Origin: Paulinella micropora
Lineage: Eukaryota > Cercozoa > Imbricatea > Euglyphida
Length of the DNA stretch: 64,000 nucleotides
Assembly: GCA_009731375.1 (NCBI GenBank)
Contig: BJOX01000165.1
Span: 495,793 to 559,792 of the forward strand
Direction of reading: 5' to 3'
The notes under the pieces: generated by a model
The model's database searches: none
Seen by the model: the letters and a program-made list of their open reading frames with translations, nothing else
What the model was told of the DNA's origin: nothing
Position numbers and translations under genes: made by a program
Shown: positions 50,668-62,385 of the stretch, in pieces
Position numbering within the stretch: the first letter of the stretch is position 1
Layout: the number at the start of each line of letters is the position of its first letter

Positions 50668-52182
50668 ATGTGGGTACCAACCCAGTTACACAAGGCGATC
50701 CTTTTAGCCACTCACCGCTCTGCTCTCAACTCACACACGGGAAGGGATAAAATGTCATGGTTTATTTCACGCAGGTTTTGGTGGCATGGCATGCAGAAAT
50801 CCATTGCCGACACAGTCGACACATGCGAACACTGCAAGCAAACCAAGACACCACACAACAACGCTCAGAGAGGCCTTTATGGCGAATACAAGCTTGTCGA
50901 GAACCTATTCGAAACTTTGCATGTTGATTACGTAGGACCGCTACCACGAGCGGAGACCCACAATTATCGGTACATCCTGATAGCCATAGACCGCTTCTCG
51001 AATTATGTGTTCGCGGTACCAGTTGTGGAAAAGGATGCGGAATCGACATGCGAGGCCCTGGTCGACCATGTCTTCCGATATACCGGAGTGCCGAAAAATG
51101 TATACAGCGATCGGGGATCGGAGTTTACAAACGAACTCTCCGCTCGGCTGTCCACAGTGTGGGGCTTTAAGTGGAAATACGTAACTGCATATTCACCAGA
51201 GAGCAACGGCAAAATCGAGAGGGTCCATAGACCGCTCAAGGCCGCGCTCCAACAGTATTGTCGCGATAATCAGCACATATGGGATAAGGCCTTACCGTAT
51301 TTTGTGTTCTCCATGAACAACACCGCATCGAGGGCATTGGGCGGAAAAGCCACGGGCGCTTCCCCCAATCTCCTGGTATACGGGCAGCACTTGAGGATTC
51401 CGGAGGAGCTGGTGTTACCAAACCTCCCGGAAGGGGGCTTTTTGGAGCAGGATGAGCTGATGGCCTGTCGCCTACGAGTCATGGCGGAAGCCAGACACTA
51501 CGTCATGAAGGCGCGGGAGGCCGAAGAGGCTCACAAACAAAACCAGCAGACGCCGAACAAAGTCAAGTATGAGTCGGGGGAATACCATAAAGGGGAATTA
51601 GTCTTCCTGTACGTACCCCAGGTACCCAACTTGGTTAGCGTCAAACTCTTCCCGATGTGGCAAGGCCCCTACACTGTTGTAGAACAAGTAGGTGCTTAAA
51701 ATTTGACATACCGAATACAGGAAAAGGGTAAGACGCTAGTAGTACATGTACGGCGGCTGATGCGTTTTAACCCCATGCTGGATCGTAACGAAACAATGAC
51801 GGAAGCGGTACAGAAGCTGGAACACAGTTTAAGGCCGCCGCCCAAGCGCCGAGACAAGACGGCCGAGGCGAAAGAGAACCCGACACAACCCTTGCCGGCC
51901 GTAGCCGAGGGGAAAGATACGAATAATAGCGAAGCCGAAGAAGTCGCGGCTGAACAAGCCGACGCTCCCGAGGGGGACGTTATCGCGCCAGGGCCGACCA
52001 ACCACCTGCAGTCGGAACAGGAGGAGAAGGTTGAACCGGTGCCGAGACGCCCACCAGCTGAATCAAAGCTGAGGTCGGCCGACGACGTGAAAACCATGCA
52101 GTGGCATGTCGGAAAGATATACCTTCTTCGGCCACCAGAGGCACATGTCGGCGACGATTGCCTCAACGGTTCTTCCTCATGA
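50668..52182 (+). pseudogene. Gypsy integrase with in-frame stop
   Basis: HHCC zinc finger (ATHRSALNSHTG ... CEHCKQTK), then the catalytic core: LHVDYVGPLP (Asp), VYSDRGSEF (Asp), ESNGKIERVHR (Glu). The GPY/F module follows (MWQGPYTVVEQVGA), interrupted by TAA at 51697-51699, and resumes in the same frame (LTYRIQEKGKTLVVHVRRLM). The remaining C-terminal part is Glu/Pro/Ala-rich. All three catalytic acidic residues are intact, but the nonsense codon removes the C-terminal module. Confidence 0.85.
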
Positions 52183-52184
52183 AA

Positions 52185-52589
52185 GTGAGAGAATGGGAGC
52201 CGCAGACTCGGGTCACGCGCACAAGCAAGGCAATCAAAGCCGAGCCGCCCGTACTGCAGTTCTATCGATCACACCAGGACCTCGACGAGCCGGAATCGCG
52301 GACTTTTTATCCGGTATACCGCGACTCCAACCAGGTCGAAATGTTCTGGAAAGGCATCACTGACAAGTCCGAAGGCTACACGCCGTGGCAAATACAGGCG
52401 TGGCCTAGGATGGTGCTGGATTACCCATTCGATCTACAGCACGGTCGAATCCCCCTACGGGTGAGGGATGAGATAGTAGCCGAGGGCATAGCGACCCATT
52501 TCATCGGGGCACCACCACCAGGCAAATATAAGAAAGCCAAATTAGGGCAGGCGAAGACGCAAGCCAGCCTAGCCCAGCATGCTGTGTGA
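52185..52589 (+). CDS. Unassigned Gypsy-element frame
   Basis: Reads KVREWEPQTRVTRTSKAIKA and onward to QASLAQHAV, in a different frame from the integrase C-terminus. A frameshift near 52165 may have split it from that protein. It is Trp/Tyr/Arg-rich (GYTPWQIQAWPRMVLDYPFD). No family is recognised. Confidence 0.4.
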   Translation: MREWEPQTRVTRTSKAIKAEPPVLQFYRSHQDLDEPESRTFYPVYRDSNQVEMFWKGITDKSEGYTPWQIQAWPRMVLDYPFDLQHGRIPLRVRDEIVAEGIATHFIGAPPPGKYKKAKLGQAKTQASLAQHAV

Positions 52590-53211
52590 CACCTCACAAG
52601 CATAGTTAACGCGGGTAGTATGCGAGATCCAAAGACCAATACTGGGTAGCAACAGTAAGAAACTAGCCATAGGAAAGGGACACGGCTTTGGACTCCATAT
52701 CTGTTAAAATACTACCTAAGTCCATTCTTCTTAGAGATAGCAAAAGAGAGCCTAACATGACATGATACACGGGAAAAAACCTGCCTTACCCTCCTCCCGC
52801 GGCAATTGCATGAGTGGTGTATGATAAGTTATTCCCCACAGAGTGTCTTAGATATTATGCTCGCTTTTGTTTGCTCTTTGTTTGGATGGAAGGGGCTCTA
52901 AGACACCCGACGGCCCTACGTATACACATAAGCATATCTATACCACTAAGAAATATAACATGTCCCTATTTACATACCGCCGCAAATCGCGCAGTACGGC
53001 GAGGGTGGAACACGCGGACGGCAAAGATGACCGGGGCATGGGTGCACCCGCGTTGTCACGCTGTTGACCAGCGTTTGGAAACGAGCAGAGAGTCGAACAC
53101 CGACACGAGAACAACACACACATAGCACATTGCTCGTTGTACTTGGGCTGACATACAAATATATACATACAAACTCATGGACATATACGTGATATAGGCA
53201 CCTGGCGGTGT

Positions 53212-55887
53212 ATGTTTGGCACCGAACATCTGGTGGAGCAGTATCTCGGATTCCTCCTGGCGTGCGTAGCTTCGGTCCTGGTGATACTGATAGTACACCT
53301 AGGATTACAGGCGATCGCGGGAGAAGGGCAACGGCTCCCTCCATCCGCGCGGGATAGTCCGGCGGGAACGACCCCGGCAGCTAGCCCGGTGGCGGACCGG
53401 CGCCGCAAAGCGGAGCAACTGGACGAACCAGACCCATCTGAGGCAGCAAACTTCAGGTGCGGTTACATACATAACTCACCAGACGGGACACCCCACATCA
53501 TAATGACCACTCCGAGCAGTGGCGCAAACAACCTTGCAAGCAAGGGCGCACAGGGAAGCGAAACCCTGCAGCGCAACCTTGGCGGTCCCAATACACCGCT
53601 CACACCCGCTCAACCTTCAGGTGGCACAACTCAGGCTAGTGTTGTGGCCACACCGAAATCCTCACGGGGAAAAGCTGAAGTCGAGTCGGAGATGTTGACG
53701 ACCCCTATGAAGTCATCGGCTGACGAGGGGGAGGCACCGACTGAGGACGGCAGTACACCTGCTGCAGTGCATCGCAACACACCGATGAGGACGTCGATCC
53801 CGAAGGGTTAAACACCCCTCAGCACTCGGGATTTGGGTGGATCCCAGAAGAAGACGAGAGCCTATATTATGGCGAAGAATTGAGCCTCACGCGGATGGAC
53901 GCTAGGGAGGAAGCACGCTTGAGATACTGGGAGAAAGTCGGCGATGAGGATAGACCAAGCCCGACGCTTACAGTGACAAGCTGAACCCGCCCGAAGAGAA
54001 GCGGCCCGATGAGCGGCCACGGCCCACGGATCCGGCGTACCAGCACCACCACTGCCCGCCACCGGAACCGACGGCACATTGGGGCAGGGACGAAGTATTC
54101 CCCGCGTACTTTCATGCCTCCGACAATATATTCGGAATATACGGACCGATCGACCGTCCGATATACGCATATTCGGAACGGGGCCCGGTACCGCCGCGAA
54201 CATGGAGGGTCGTAGCACCCAGTGCGTAGGCCATATCGCATCGACACGGAAACGATGTTGAGAGGTATGGACCTACACCTGAACCAGGACCCAGATCGGG
54301 AAAGGGAGGAGTATCAGAAACCGGTGCGCTACGCGTATGACCCACTGACGCGTAGAGTACACCGGATCTACCCACCTTACCCAGATATCACGGATGCGGA
54401 GCGCAGGCTGCGGCTACAATGCCCGGCGCTCGCACACACAACCAACGAACGAACGTTCCCGTTCACACCGTCTAAGGAGCCGTACCGTATACGATTGGTG
54501 GGCAACCAGGTTAATTGGGTCCCAGACCCGCACTTGTTTGAGGCAAACCCTCGCAAGATTAACCTGCGCCACCAAAGCCTCCATTCGACGAACGGGGTTT
54601 CTCGGACTACATTGACAAAGCGAGGTACGAGCCCACCGAACAGGACAACGTCCTGAGGGTACAGTGTGAAGGGTCAAAGAAACGCGGGAGAGGATGGGGT
54701 CCGGAGATGGGACCTCACGGAAAGAGCGTACGCATCACCAGAGCGATACGCGCCTCACCGATGTCCAGATCACGCATACAACAATGACATCGAATTGATA
54801 TTGTTATCCTGCGCACAATCACCGCCATGCTTTGGATGGGATGTCCCACACACATGGAGTCATCGCGACAACCCTTTACCGGGGATTGCTCGGTACAAGT
54901 CGATGGATGAGGACCGAGTGAAATTTACCAAAACCTTGTTCGAGCAAGCCAAATCGCTGAAAGGATGTGGGATTGGAGGACTATCAGCGAAAACACGCCC
55001 TCCGGTTCTACGGCATTTGGAAGGATCCGCGATGTTTGCTTGAACCACACCAGCTCAGAAAGTTGCAGTGGTCGCAGGAAGATATCAATTCTTACTACAG
55101 ACTGCTCGAACTTTCGGGTATCCCATTGCCCGAGGAGGTCAAGGCATACCGAGCCTACTACCTTCGAAGCAAACATGACCAACCCTGGGACCTCAGGGTT
55201 GACGAGAAATACTCGCGTACTATAGGCAGGTCTTAGGCATACCCAAGCCTCCCCTCCCTATGTAGGCCGCGAGGCATAAGACGACGAATACCTGAGCGTT
55301 TCCGAGGTGCGGCTCGGCTACGGCAGCAGTATTACGTGCGGTTCCAACACGAGCATCGGCTCGCGTGGCTGCTGACGATATACCGGCAGTTGACGAGGAG
55401 CGACGACCCAAAGACATCCCGCATCGCCAACCAGTTAGCCGATCCTGACGAGAACGTTCCGAACACATATCGAGGCCGCGTGAGAGGCTTCGAACAATGG
55501 ATCGAACGATTCAGGGCGCAGGACGCACTGGGTTGGGACAGACTTGTCCAAGCCGATGAGTTCCGATGGCACAGAACAACTCAACGGCTGGATTATATCT
55601 ATCACTTTCGACGTGAGTGGCCGTACTGGAGGCAACAGTACGAATACCAGCTGGGGCAGATCATTGGTCAATTTGCCCCAGTCATAAGGTGTATCGTACC
55701 ACAGCATTCGGAAGTCGGAGAAGACTTGACCTGGTCAGAAGCGAGGGCTTTGAAAGAAAGCCTGGATCAGGAATTAGACATGCCAGCGGAAGACCAACCC
55801 GCAGTGACATGGAGGTGGCAACCATCATCACCGTCTAGCGAAGAGGAGTTCATAAACTCCCTCGAGGAAATATACCTCGACGAATAA
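53212..55887 (+). pseudogene. Long unrecognised 3' coding region of the Gypsy element, decayed
   Basis: Successive open frames appear to be one ancestral protein of about 850 residues broken by frameshifts. 53212-53811 has a likely membrane helix near its N-terminus, FLLACVASVLVILIVHLGL, then Ser/Thr/Pro-rich sequence. 53780-53990 reads WIPEEDESLYYGEELSL, 53990-54235 reads HASDNIFGIYGPIDRPIY, and 54222-54656 reads YDPLTRRVHRIYPPYPDI. 54666-55043, 54967-55236 and 55336-55887 follow; the last reads EYQLGQIIGQFAPVIR and ends at TAA 55885-55887. Composition is Tyr/Trp/Arg/Pro-rich. It sits where an envelope-like or accessory gene would be, but I see no envelope signature such as a fusion or cleavage site. 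Function unknown. Confidence 0.5.
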
Positions 55888-56135
55888 GCGTAGACGCGTT
55901 TTGAAACCCAGCTAATGGGTTGTATATATGTTGTTAGACACTTCTACCTTCGCCACAGCGAAGTAGATACTTGCCGGGTGGCAATAAGAAAATGTCTGCA
56001 GACAACAAAACCGAACAAACAACGCCGAACACGCCAACGGCACCCTTGACACTGGCATAGCGCCCGTTCATCCCTATGATGGACGAGGATGTACGGGGAT
56101 ATTGAACAATTGAGATCAATGCCTCCCTGTATTCT

Positions 56136-56375
56136 CGGGATCACAGATCCTTCGGACGGATTAGGGCCGAGACATATATGCTAGGGACGCGGAACCTTAG
56201 AATTGCTCGGACATTTGTTTCACATCGGATGCAAATGGCCCAGTAATTTTCGGATCACAGATCCTTAAGACAGGAAATGGGGGGACGCGGAACCTTAGAA
56301 TTGCTCGGAGATTTGCTTCAGATCAGATGCAAACCGCCCAGTAATTTTCGGATCACAGATCCTTGAGACGGCGAA
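56136..56375. repeat. Tandem repeat near Gypsy 3' end
   Basis: GGATCACAGATCCTT occurs at about 56138, 56252 and 56350, with the intervening GGGACGCGGAACCTTAGAAT and ATGCAAA-GCCCAGTAATTTT blocks repeated. Units are about 115 and 98 bp, just upstream of the polypurine tract. Confidence 0.8.
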
Positions 56376-56697
56376 GGGATGGTTTGACAGCGGCATGATC
56401 AGACCGTTGTACGTCTATGGCAGATCGCCATAGAAGAGGGGGAGGAGATAGTTCAAAATTTAAATTCAAATTTGAACTCGAAAATCTCCAAACTCAAATT
56501 TGTATTTTGTAAGCACCGGACGTACAACGGTGATGAAGAGCAAAAACTTAGCGGTCACTCAAGCTACTCAATGGGTTGTCTCCACAGGAGCCGATCACCC
56601 ATGAGGAAACAGGCCCGGGAAGTGCGCTCTCATTTGCCGATATTTACCAATCTACCCCTATTTACTACGGTTCCCGTATAAGACGGGGAGGGGGGAT

Positions 56698-57600
56698 TGT
56701 AGGCGCAGATAGGTAAATATGCGACCTTTTCTTATACCCCTATACACAGTGATGTATAGAAGAGCTATATCTCTTTAAGATGTAGTTATATCCGTTTTTA
56801 TTTATATACTTTTGAGCCGGTTGAAAACGATAATATTACGATTCATAACCGGTACTACTTTTTTAAGCCGTATAATATTATCGTTAGGGGTGACACTGGG
56901 AAATGCCTCTCTGTTTCCTTTTTGTTGCTTGGCTCTGACAGTCTCCTACATTTTCCGCCATACTGGTTTCCTCTCTTTGTAGAGGAGGAAGATTAGGTTA
57001 TTTTCAGAGTGCTGTGGAATTGGAAGGATAAATACCCCGGCTTACATTAAATAATATCTTTTGATTATAACCGACAAAAGATGAGCTGGAGAAGCGATTG
57101 CAAGTATTTATGTATTTGAAAAAAGAAAGCAAGAGAGGGGTTCATTGACTCAAGTTACAGAAAATATGAAATTTCCGGTCACTGGCAGTCCCGAACTGAC
57201 ACTTCAAGTCCGCGACTCCTATGAACGCTGACAGCATTTCAGTAAGAGTGTAGGTATCAACCCCCGGATAGCCGGTAAAAAGTACCCTTTTTCCAGTATC
57301 GTTTGTCCAGATGACAGTCAGTGGACCTAACTTCTGCCATTTTATTCCTGGTCTGTTGCCGTTTCAAGTTCTTTTTCGCTTTACTGAGCTAATACAACGA
57401 GACCGTGGCATCATTCTCATCTTTTGAGGACTGTGTTTGGTTCAAGTTGTATCACCGACTTTTTATACGAGCTATCATTGGGGACTTTACAGTCCACATC
57501 ACTAGGCTGATTCGAGTCATTCTGCCCAGTGTGCCCTGCCACACGGGCCGCAACAAAATGAACTATGATTTTCACTGACCTGTCTCACACGGGGACGTCA
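56698..57600 (+). other. Putative Gypsy 3' LTR and flank
   Basis: Starts TGTAGGCGCAG after the polypurine tract. The 3' end is not identifiable without a second LTR. No coding content is seen to 57600. Confidence 0.4.
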
Positions 57601-58439
57601 GACAAACAAATATTCCAACACATAACCCTCCGTGGGTGGCATAGCTCCGACTAAGCCTTTTGCAAAACAAACAATTTGATTGGACTCAAATAGGTGTCTC
57701 GGCGTACCCTCTAGCCCAATCCATATCTGTGTGCTCACAAGGAGACATCGGATACAGACTCTCTGTGTCATTCTTGCTGCTCTCAAACAGAGACCAAGAA
57801 GAAGGAGGTGGACAGAGGAGTAAAGGAACACACACAAATCACAAACAAGCATAGGGCCCGGGACAGGAGCACACTGGCAACACTCTACACTTCTAGTTTC
57901 AAGTGCATTTATTTGCATCATTTCACACATACGCGTCTTCCCACCGCCATGCGATCGTCTTATCCTTCCTGATCTTATCTCTTTCTGCCTCTCTCTCCAA
58001 TCCTTGCTTTGTCTCACTCGTTGCGATGCGTGACGGTGGGGTACTTACTCCCTTGCCCTTCTTTCTTGCCTCCCCCTCTGCCCCATCCTCAACGCTCCTA
58101 CTCATCTCTTTCTTGGAGTTTGAGCGTTGTACAGATGGGTCAGAGGGAGAAAAGAACTTCAAGGACGAAGTGGGGGAATTGGTTTCATCATCATCTTCAT
58201 CAGACATCGTTTCCATCTCACCTCTCTCTCTCTCTCTCTTCACCTTACCTGCCTGAGAGATCCCCTCTACTTCACCCTCAACGTTCTCACCCATTTCTAT
58301 ACCTGTGTTAGAACGTTATACAGATGGAGTAGAGGGAATGGGACCTATGGTGAGTGATGATGCAACGTGTGAGCTACAAACAGAAGTAGAACTGTATGAT
58401 GAAGAGCTTGTAGTTGACGTTGAACGATTGGGTTGAGCA
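57601..58439. other. Low-complexity coding-like region, unassigned
   Basis: A minus-strand frame (58294-57923) is Glu/Lys/Arg/Asp-rich (KVKRERERGEMETMSDEDDD). It may be the linker region of the Copia remnant to its right, but no motif is present. A Cys-rich minus frame 57598-58017 is equally unassigned. Confidence 0.3.
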
Positions 58440-58712
58440 AGAGGGGGTTTCTGTTCTGTCCTAGCCCATCGTCGTAGGACCATTCCATTGGGGCCAACAT
58501 CGAATATCAGAGCATTTTCTTACGGTATAATCCCCCTTTGCATCTGTGCTCACTGCCAACAGATCACCCCGTGTTTGCTCTGCACCAATATGATATGAGC
58601 ATTGCCAAAAGTCACATCCATGCGTCCCTAACCCCACCGCGCATTGACTCCCATCTCTCTTCGCCCGTACGGCACCAAATCTCCATTGACACCGGATTAC
58701 TTTCCTAGAGTC

Positions 58713-58895
58713 TCAGAACCCCTCACATTGCTTTTTAGCTGAAACCGGGAGGGTGCTACCTCTGATGGGTTGTGCCCATAGGTTGAGAAGAGGACCTTCT
58801 TCTTCCCGCAAATGATTTGAGGTGGATGCTCGAGATTTCATGAGAACTTTCTTATAACCCCCCTCGACACGACGAAGTCCCCATCCATCCTCCAT
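58713..58895 (-). pseudogene. Copia aspartic protease, catalytic site lost
   Basis: VLMKSRASTSNHL aligns with the canonical LDSGAS-x-x-x-H-L active site, but the catalytic Asp reads Lys and the Gly reads Arg. SAKKQCEGF then matches the region before the G-x-G-x-V strand. The protein should be proteolytically dead. Confidence 0.6.
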
Positions 58896-59481
58896 AGGGT
58901 AGATTACCCCTATGTGGGGTCACTAGCCATGTCGAGGGAAGTAACAAAGTTATTGTCTTTCAAGGGGGGAATGGACTGTGACTGAGAAGTAGGAGGATGA
59001 GCACGTGTGTGAGGTGCGTGTGTGTTGCTCTCTCTCTTCTTCTCAGCTCTCATTTCATATGCGTGAGGTGGCGATGTTCGTGTGCTAAAAGAGGAAGAAG
59101 GTGGGGTGACGTCACATGTATCGTTCGAACCCTCTTCGTCCGTTTCCTCTTTTTCCATTAGGTTGAGGCTTAATATGTGATTGACATATCCTATCTCTCC
59201 CACTCCTTCCTCTCCTTCCTCTTCATCAAGAGCAGCAGACTCTTCGTCCGAATCAGGAGCTTCGGACTCCTCTTCTTCTTTTTCAGACTCACCAGAAGAA
59301 GAGGAGTTGGAACCTCCTGCGTTCGGGCTAATCGTCTTGGCCTTAGCCGTACTTTTCTTGATGAAATCAGATGCCTTTAGCTTTCTTTTCTCTTTCCCTC
59401 CCTCTCCTTTCTGTCGTCTCGTCTTCCTTCTCCCTTCCCTGTTCTTACTAGTCTTACCCTTGCTACTTAGGCTTACCTCTC

Positions 59482-59664
59482 CTACCCCTTATCTAGGTTG
59501 ACTATTCTTGCTGCCTTCTTCCTAATGCGGCAATTGACAGGAACATGTCCATCTCGTGGGCATTCGGGAAGAGTACATGGGACAATACAGATCTTGATCT
59601 GATGGTCGCCATGACAATTGAAACATCCATCCTTATGGGGTGTTCTCCCAGTTTGGTTACCCAT
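59482..59664 (-). CDS. Copia gag zinc-knuckle region
   Basis: CFNCHGDHQIKIC is a C-x2-C-x3-H-x4-C knuckle, one residue shorter than the usual C-x2-C-x4-H-x4-C. A second Cys/His cluster (CTLPECPRDGHVPVNC) follows directly. It likely binds element RNA in the capsid. Confidence 0.6.
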   Translation of the reverse strand: MGNQTGRTPHKDGCFNCHGDHQIKICIVPCTLPECPRDGHVPVNCRIRKKAARIVNLDKG

Positions 59665-60043
59665 AAGGTTGACTGATAATATATGGGGTCACTGCATGTC
59701 CCAGATCCAGAGTGAGCCTTCGATGAGGGGCACGAAAACCACCCCCAGACGCTTAAAGCTTCTTCATTTTTGACTTAGACTCCTCTGTCTGTGCTATCTG
59801 TTCTACTACCTTCACGAATGACTCCCAACCTGGTCGTTCTTCCGGTAGGAAGCTAGTGACCTTATTTCGATAGGTATCGAACTCAGTAAAATGTTCAATT
59901 TTCTTCATGACCATCTCTGTCTTCACGAGTTCAGGGTAGGAGACCTTCATAACCGCTTCCTGGTCCGTTATGTTGGCTTGAAAGGCCATAAGCCAAGGCC
60001 TTACGTCATGAACCCTCTTAGGGAAGGAGTAATCAAGAAAGAC

Positions 60044-60568
60044 TTAGCCCTGACGTTCTTTCCACTTGACGAGATCAAGACCACCATATCGTTTCCGTAA
60101 AGCCATAAAACACTCAACCCCGTTGCTACCAGCTGTCCTAATGACCGACATTACTTCCTTGTCCTTACAACAGGACTGAATTAAGAGTGCAAATATGAAA
60201 CGATTGTGCATCTTTCTCCTTTCCTCTATCTGCTGATAGTACTTGTCTGTTGATATAGATGCAAACCTGAGGTTTGGTCTAGATTCGCTAGTCAGTGTGG
60301 GGATTTTGGCAGACCCTTTTTGTTCAACAACTACCGGAGCAGTGGTGGGTTGAGTTGAACTGGAGGAGGAACTTTCCTGTTCTTGTTTGACAGATGGAGC
60401 GGAGCTAGAGGAAGAGCTGCTGTGTTCCTTTTTGACGATAGCAGGTTTTGTCTGATCTCCCTGACTCTGTTTTGCTTCTTCTCTTTCTTCGCTAGGTGAT
60501 AGAAAAGCTTCGTTAGGTGGTGTGTCATGGGGGTCATAAAAACTTGCCTGTTTTGCTTGTAGGTACAA
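60044..60568 (-). CDS. Copia gag capsid region
   Basis: Ser/Glu/Lys-rich N-terminal half, then a helical region ending AGSNGVECFMALRKRYGG. The A-x-x-x-W/F-x-x-L-x-x-R-Y pattern is typical of Copia gag. It continues after a frame change into 59989-59753. Confidence 0.55.
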   Translation of the reverse strand: MYLQAKQASFYDPHDTPPNEAFLSPSEEREEAKQSQGDQTKPAIVKKEHSSSSSSSAPSVKQEQESSSSSSTQPTTAPVVVEQKGSAKIPTLTSESRPNLRFASISTDKYYQQIEERRKMHNRFIFALLIQSCCKDKEVMSVIRTAGSNGVECFMALRKRYGGLDLVKWKERQG

Positions 60569-60792
60569 AGGGTCAGTGTTTTTTATGGTGGGAGTTCGCC
60601 TATCCCCATTGGATCATAAATTGCCATCGAAGCTAGAAATCCGTACTCCCAGTTGTCCCAGTCCGGATCTCTGCCATTGAACGGTGGAGGATCCACCTTA
60701 AACCCTTTGTGGAGCGACGTCTCAAACATAGCCCGGGTAAGCCATGTTCTAAGACTAAAGTGCGGAAGATAGGAGTTAGCCCCAACTATCAA

Positions 60793-62080
60793 TAAATTCC
60801 TATAATTAAGTAGAAATGGGGAAGTTATTATTAGGGATGAAATGCTACGGTTCGGTGTGTCTGAACTATGCTGTCTAGCTACGCGACACGTTTGGGGTGG
60901 GTCGTTGGTGCCTTCAGCCTACCCACGAAATGGTGTCGACTGCCTGCCGCACGTCGACCCTTGCACTTTTCTGTTGAAGGCCTGATGCCTCTCCTTCCAG
61001 ACTAAGTGCGACTGATTAAAGCTGCTGACGCAGAGTTCGCTAATCAAGGCTCATAACCTCACGGTTAGACTTATTGATGATTAATATAATAATCTATGAT
61101 AGCCACTACACTCTCATGATCAGCAGTACTACAGCCGCTTTTAATAAGAAAAGGCGCCAACAGAACATGCCACGTAACTCAGGCTTGACTGGCCGGATCA
61201 TAATTAATGGCTCTACCGACACCTTTACTCCAATACGGCCGGCCCTTAACGATTAATTAAGATTATTAGTTCCAACAGTTATGTTATGTTATGTTATGTT
61301 ATGTTATGTTATCATCCGTTATATGATCTCCGACTTTCTACTTTCCAATGGTTACTATTGAATATTTCTCAAGTCAAGGCAGGTATAACATTTCGGAGGC
61401 CCTCACCCGGCCCCCGTTTAGCCAAATGTCGGAACTCGGAGTGCGTGGGATATTGTATAATGCCAGGATCCGAGCCTGTAGATCTCACGTAAAGAATTGA
61501 ATGATTCGTTTTAATTGGCTGTCTAGACAAGCTAAACTCAGGTTTGGCTCAACTCCTAAAAAAAAAAAGGCTCTTTGACAAAAATATAATAATACTGAGA
61601 GTCACTGAGCTTGAAAAAGACTTTCGGAGGCTGCAGTACATGTCCACTTTACGGTACAGTCCATATACGATACATATACTCTCACTTACTGATCCGGCAT
61701 TCTTTAATTTGCTGTCACGGTCTTGACAGCGGCTAAACTTAAGAGATTCTGCGGCGGTACATGTATGGTAAAGGTACGGTACATGTACGGCCGGTACATA
61801 CATCATCAGTGTACCGGAGGGCGTTTGAAATTGATCATCTAGAAACTCTGTATTCTGGATCCCGCCCTATGTAAAAAACTTTGACTTATATGCAACTTGG
61901 CAAAGCCTGGTTTGACACGGCTAAATAAAAAGTTTAACGTGTCAAAGTTTCTATCATACTAGGTCAAAGTTTTCTATATAGGTAAAAGTTTTATAAATGT
62001 CAAAGTTTTATATATGTCAAACTTCTTTACTGTTGTAAAGAAGGCTAAAATGAATGTCGACAGTAATATTATAATATATA
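60793..62080. other. Unique AT-rich region with short repeats
   Basis: Contains an ATGTT array (61280-61313) and five degenerate copies of GTCAAAGTTTTATATAT-type units (61934-62025). No gene is supported. Confidence 0.5.
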
Positions 62081-62385
62081 TATTAACCTCAAGAAAATGG
62101 AATCACTACTCCAATTCCCAACCTTGACGTTTCCGCGTAGCCAGCTATAGCTACCAATCTATTTTACTGTATTTTCTACCACACTTGCTCGAAAAAGAAA
62201 CTTATGTGACTCTACCTCTGCTCCAATTATTGTACTAATAACTTCAAGCAAAATTGTAAAATTCTTCAGAAGGAACTGCCACCGTCCACTATTCCGATTC
62301 ATGAGGAACTATACCTATACTCCAGTATCTAACCTAAACGTTACTTCGTAACTAACTTATTGGGGAACCGACAATCTTAACGTAA
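62081..62385. repeat. 305-bp direct repeat, left copy
   Basis: From TATTAACCTCAAG to ATCTTAACGTAA, nearly identical to 63696-64000 (a few substitutions, no indels noticed). AT-rich and non-coding. It could be an LTR or one unit of a 1615-bp tandem repeat. Confidence 0.85.

Larger units (their letters stand above)
50666..56720 (+). mobile_element. Ty3/Gypsy retrotransposon, 5'-truncated
   Basis: Begins abruptly inside the integrase zinc-finger region at the junction with the Copia fragment. It contains integrase (50668-51699 plus readthrough to 52182), an unassigned frame (52101-52589) and a long decayed 3' coding region (53212-55887). It ends with a polypurine tract (AGACGGGGAGGGGGGA, about 56682-56696) and a TG start of a putative 3' LTR near 56698. 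Gag, protease, RT and RNase H are absent from the window. Confidence 0.75.
58440..60792 (-). mobile_element. Second Copia element: gag to protease remnant
   Basis: On minus: gag N-terminal region (60792-60583), gag capsid-like region (60568-60044, KKRYGGLDLVKWK-type W..Y pattern), continuation (59989-59753), zinc knuckle (59664-59482) and a Ser/Glu-rich linker (59203-58910). A protease-like block (58895-58713) follows, then a block reading GDLLAVSTDAKGDYTV near 58560-58500 that resembles sequence after Copia proteases. Several frameshifts separate the blocks. Integrase and RT are missing, replaced on the left by Gypsy sequence. Confidence 0.65.

Noticed and set aside
53212-55887. Calling the Gypsy 3' region an envelope gene
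   Set aside because: One hydrophobic helix near the N-terminus is not enough. No cleavage site, fusion peptide or C-terminal anchor is visible.
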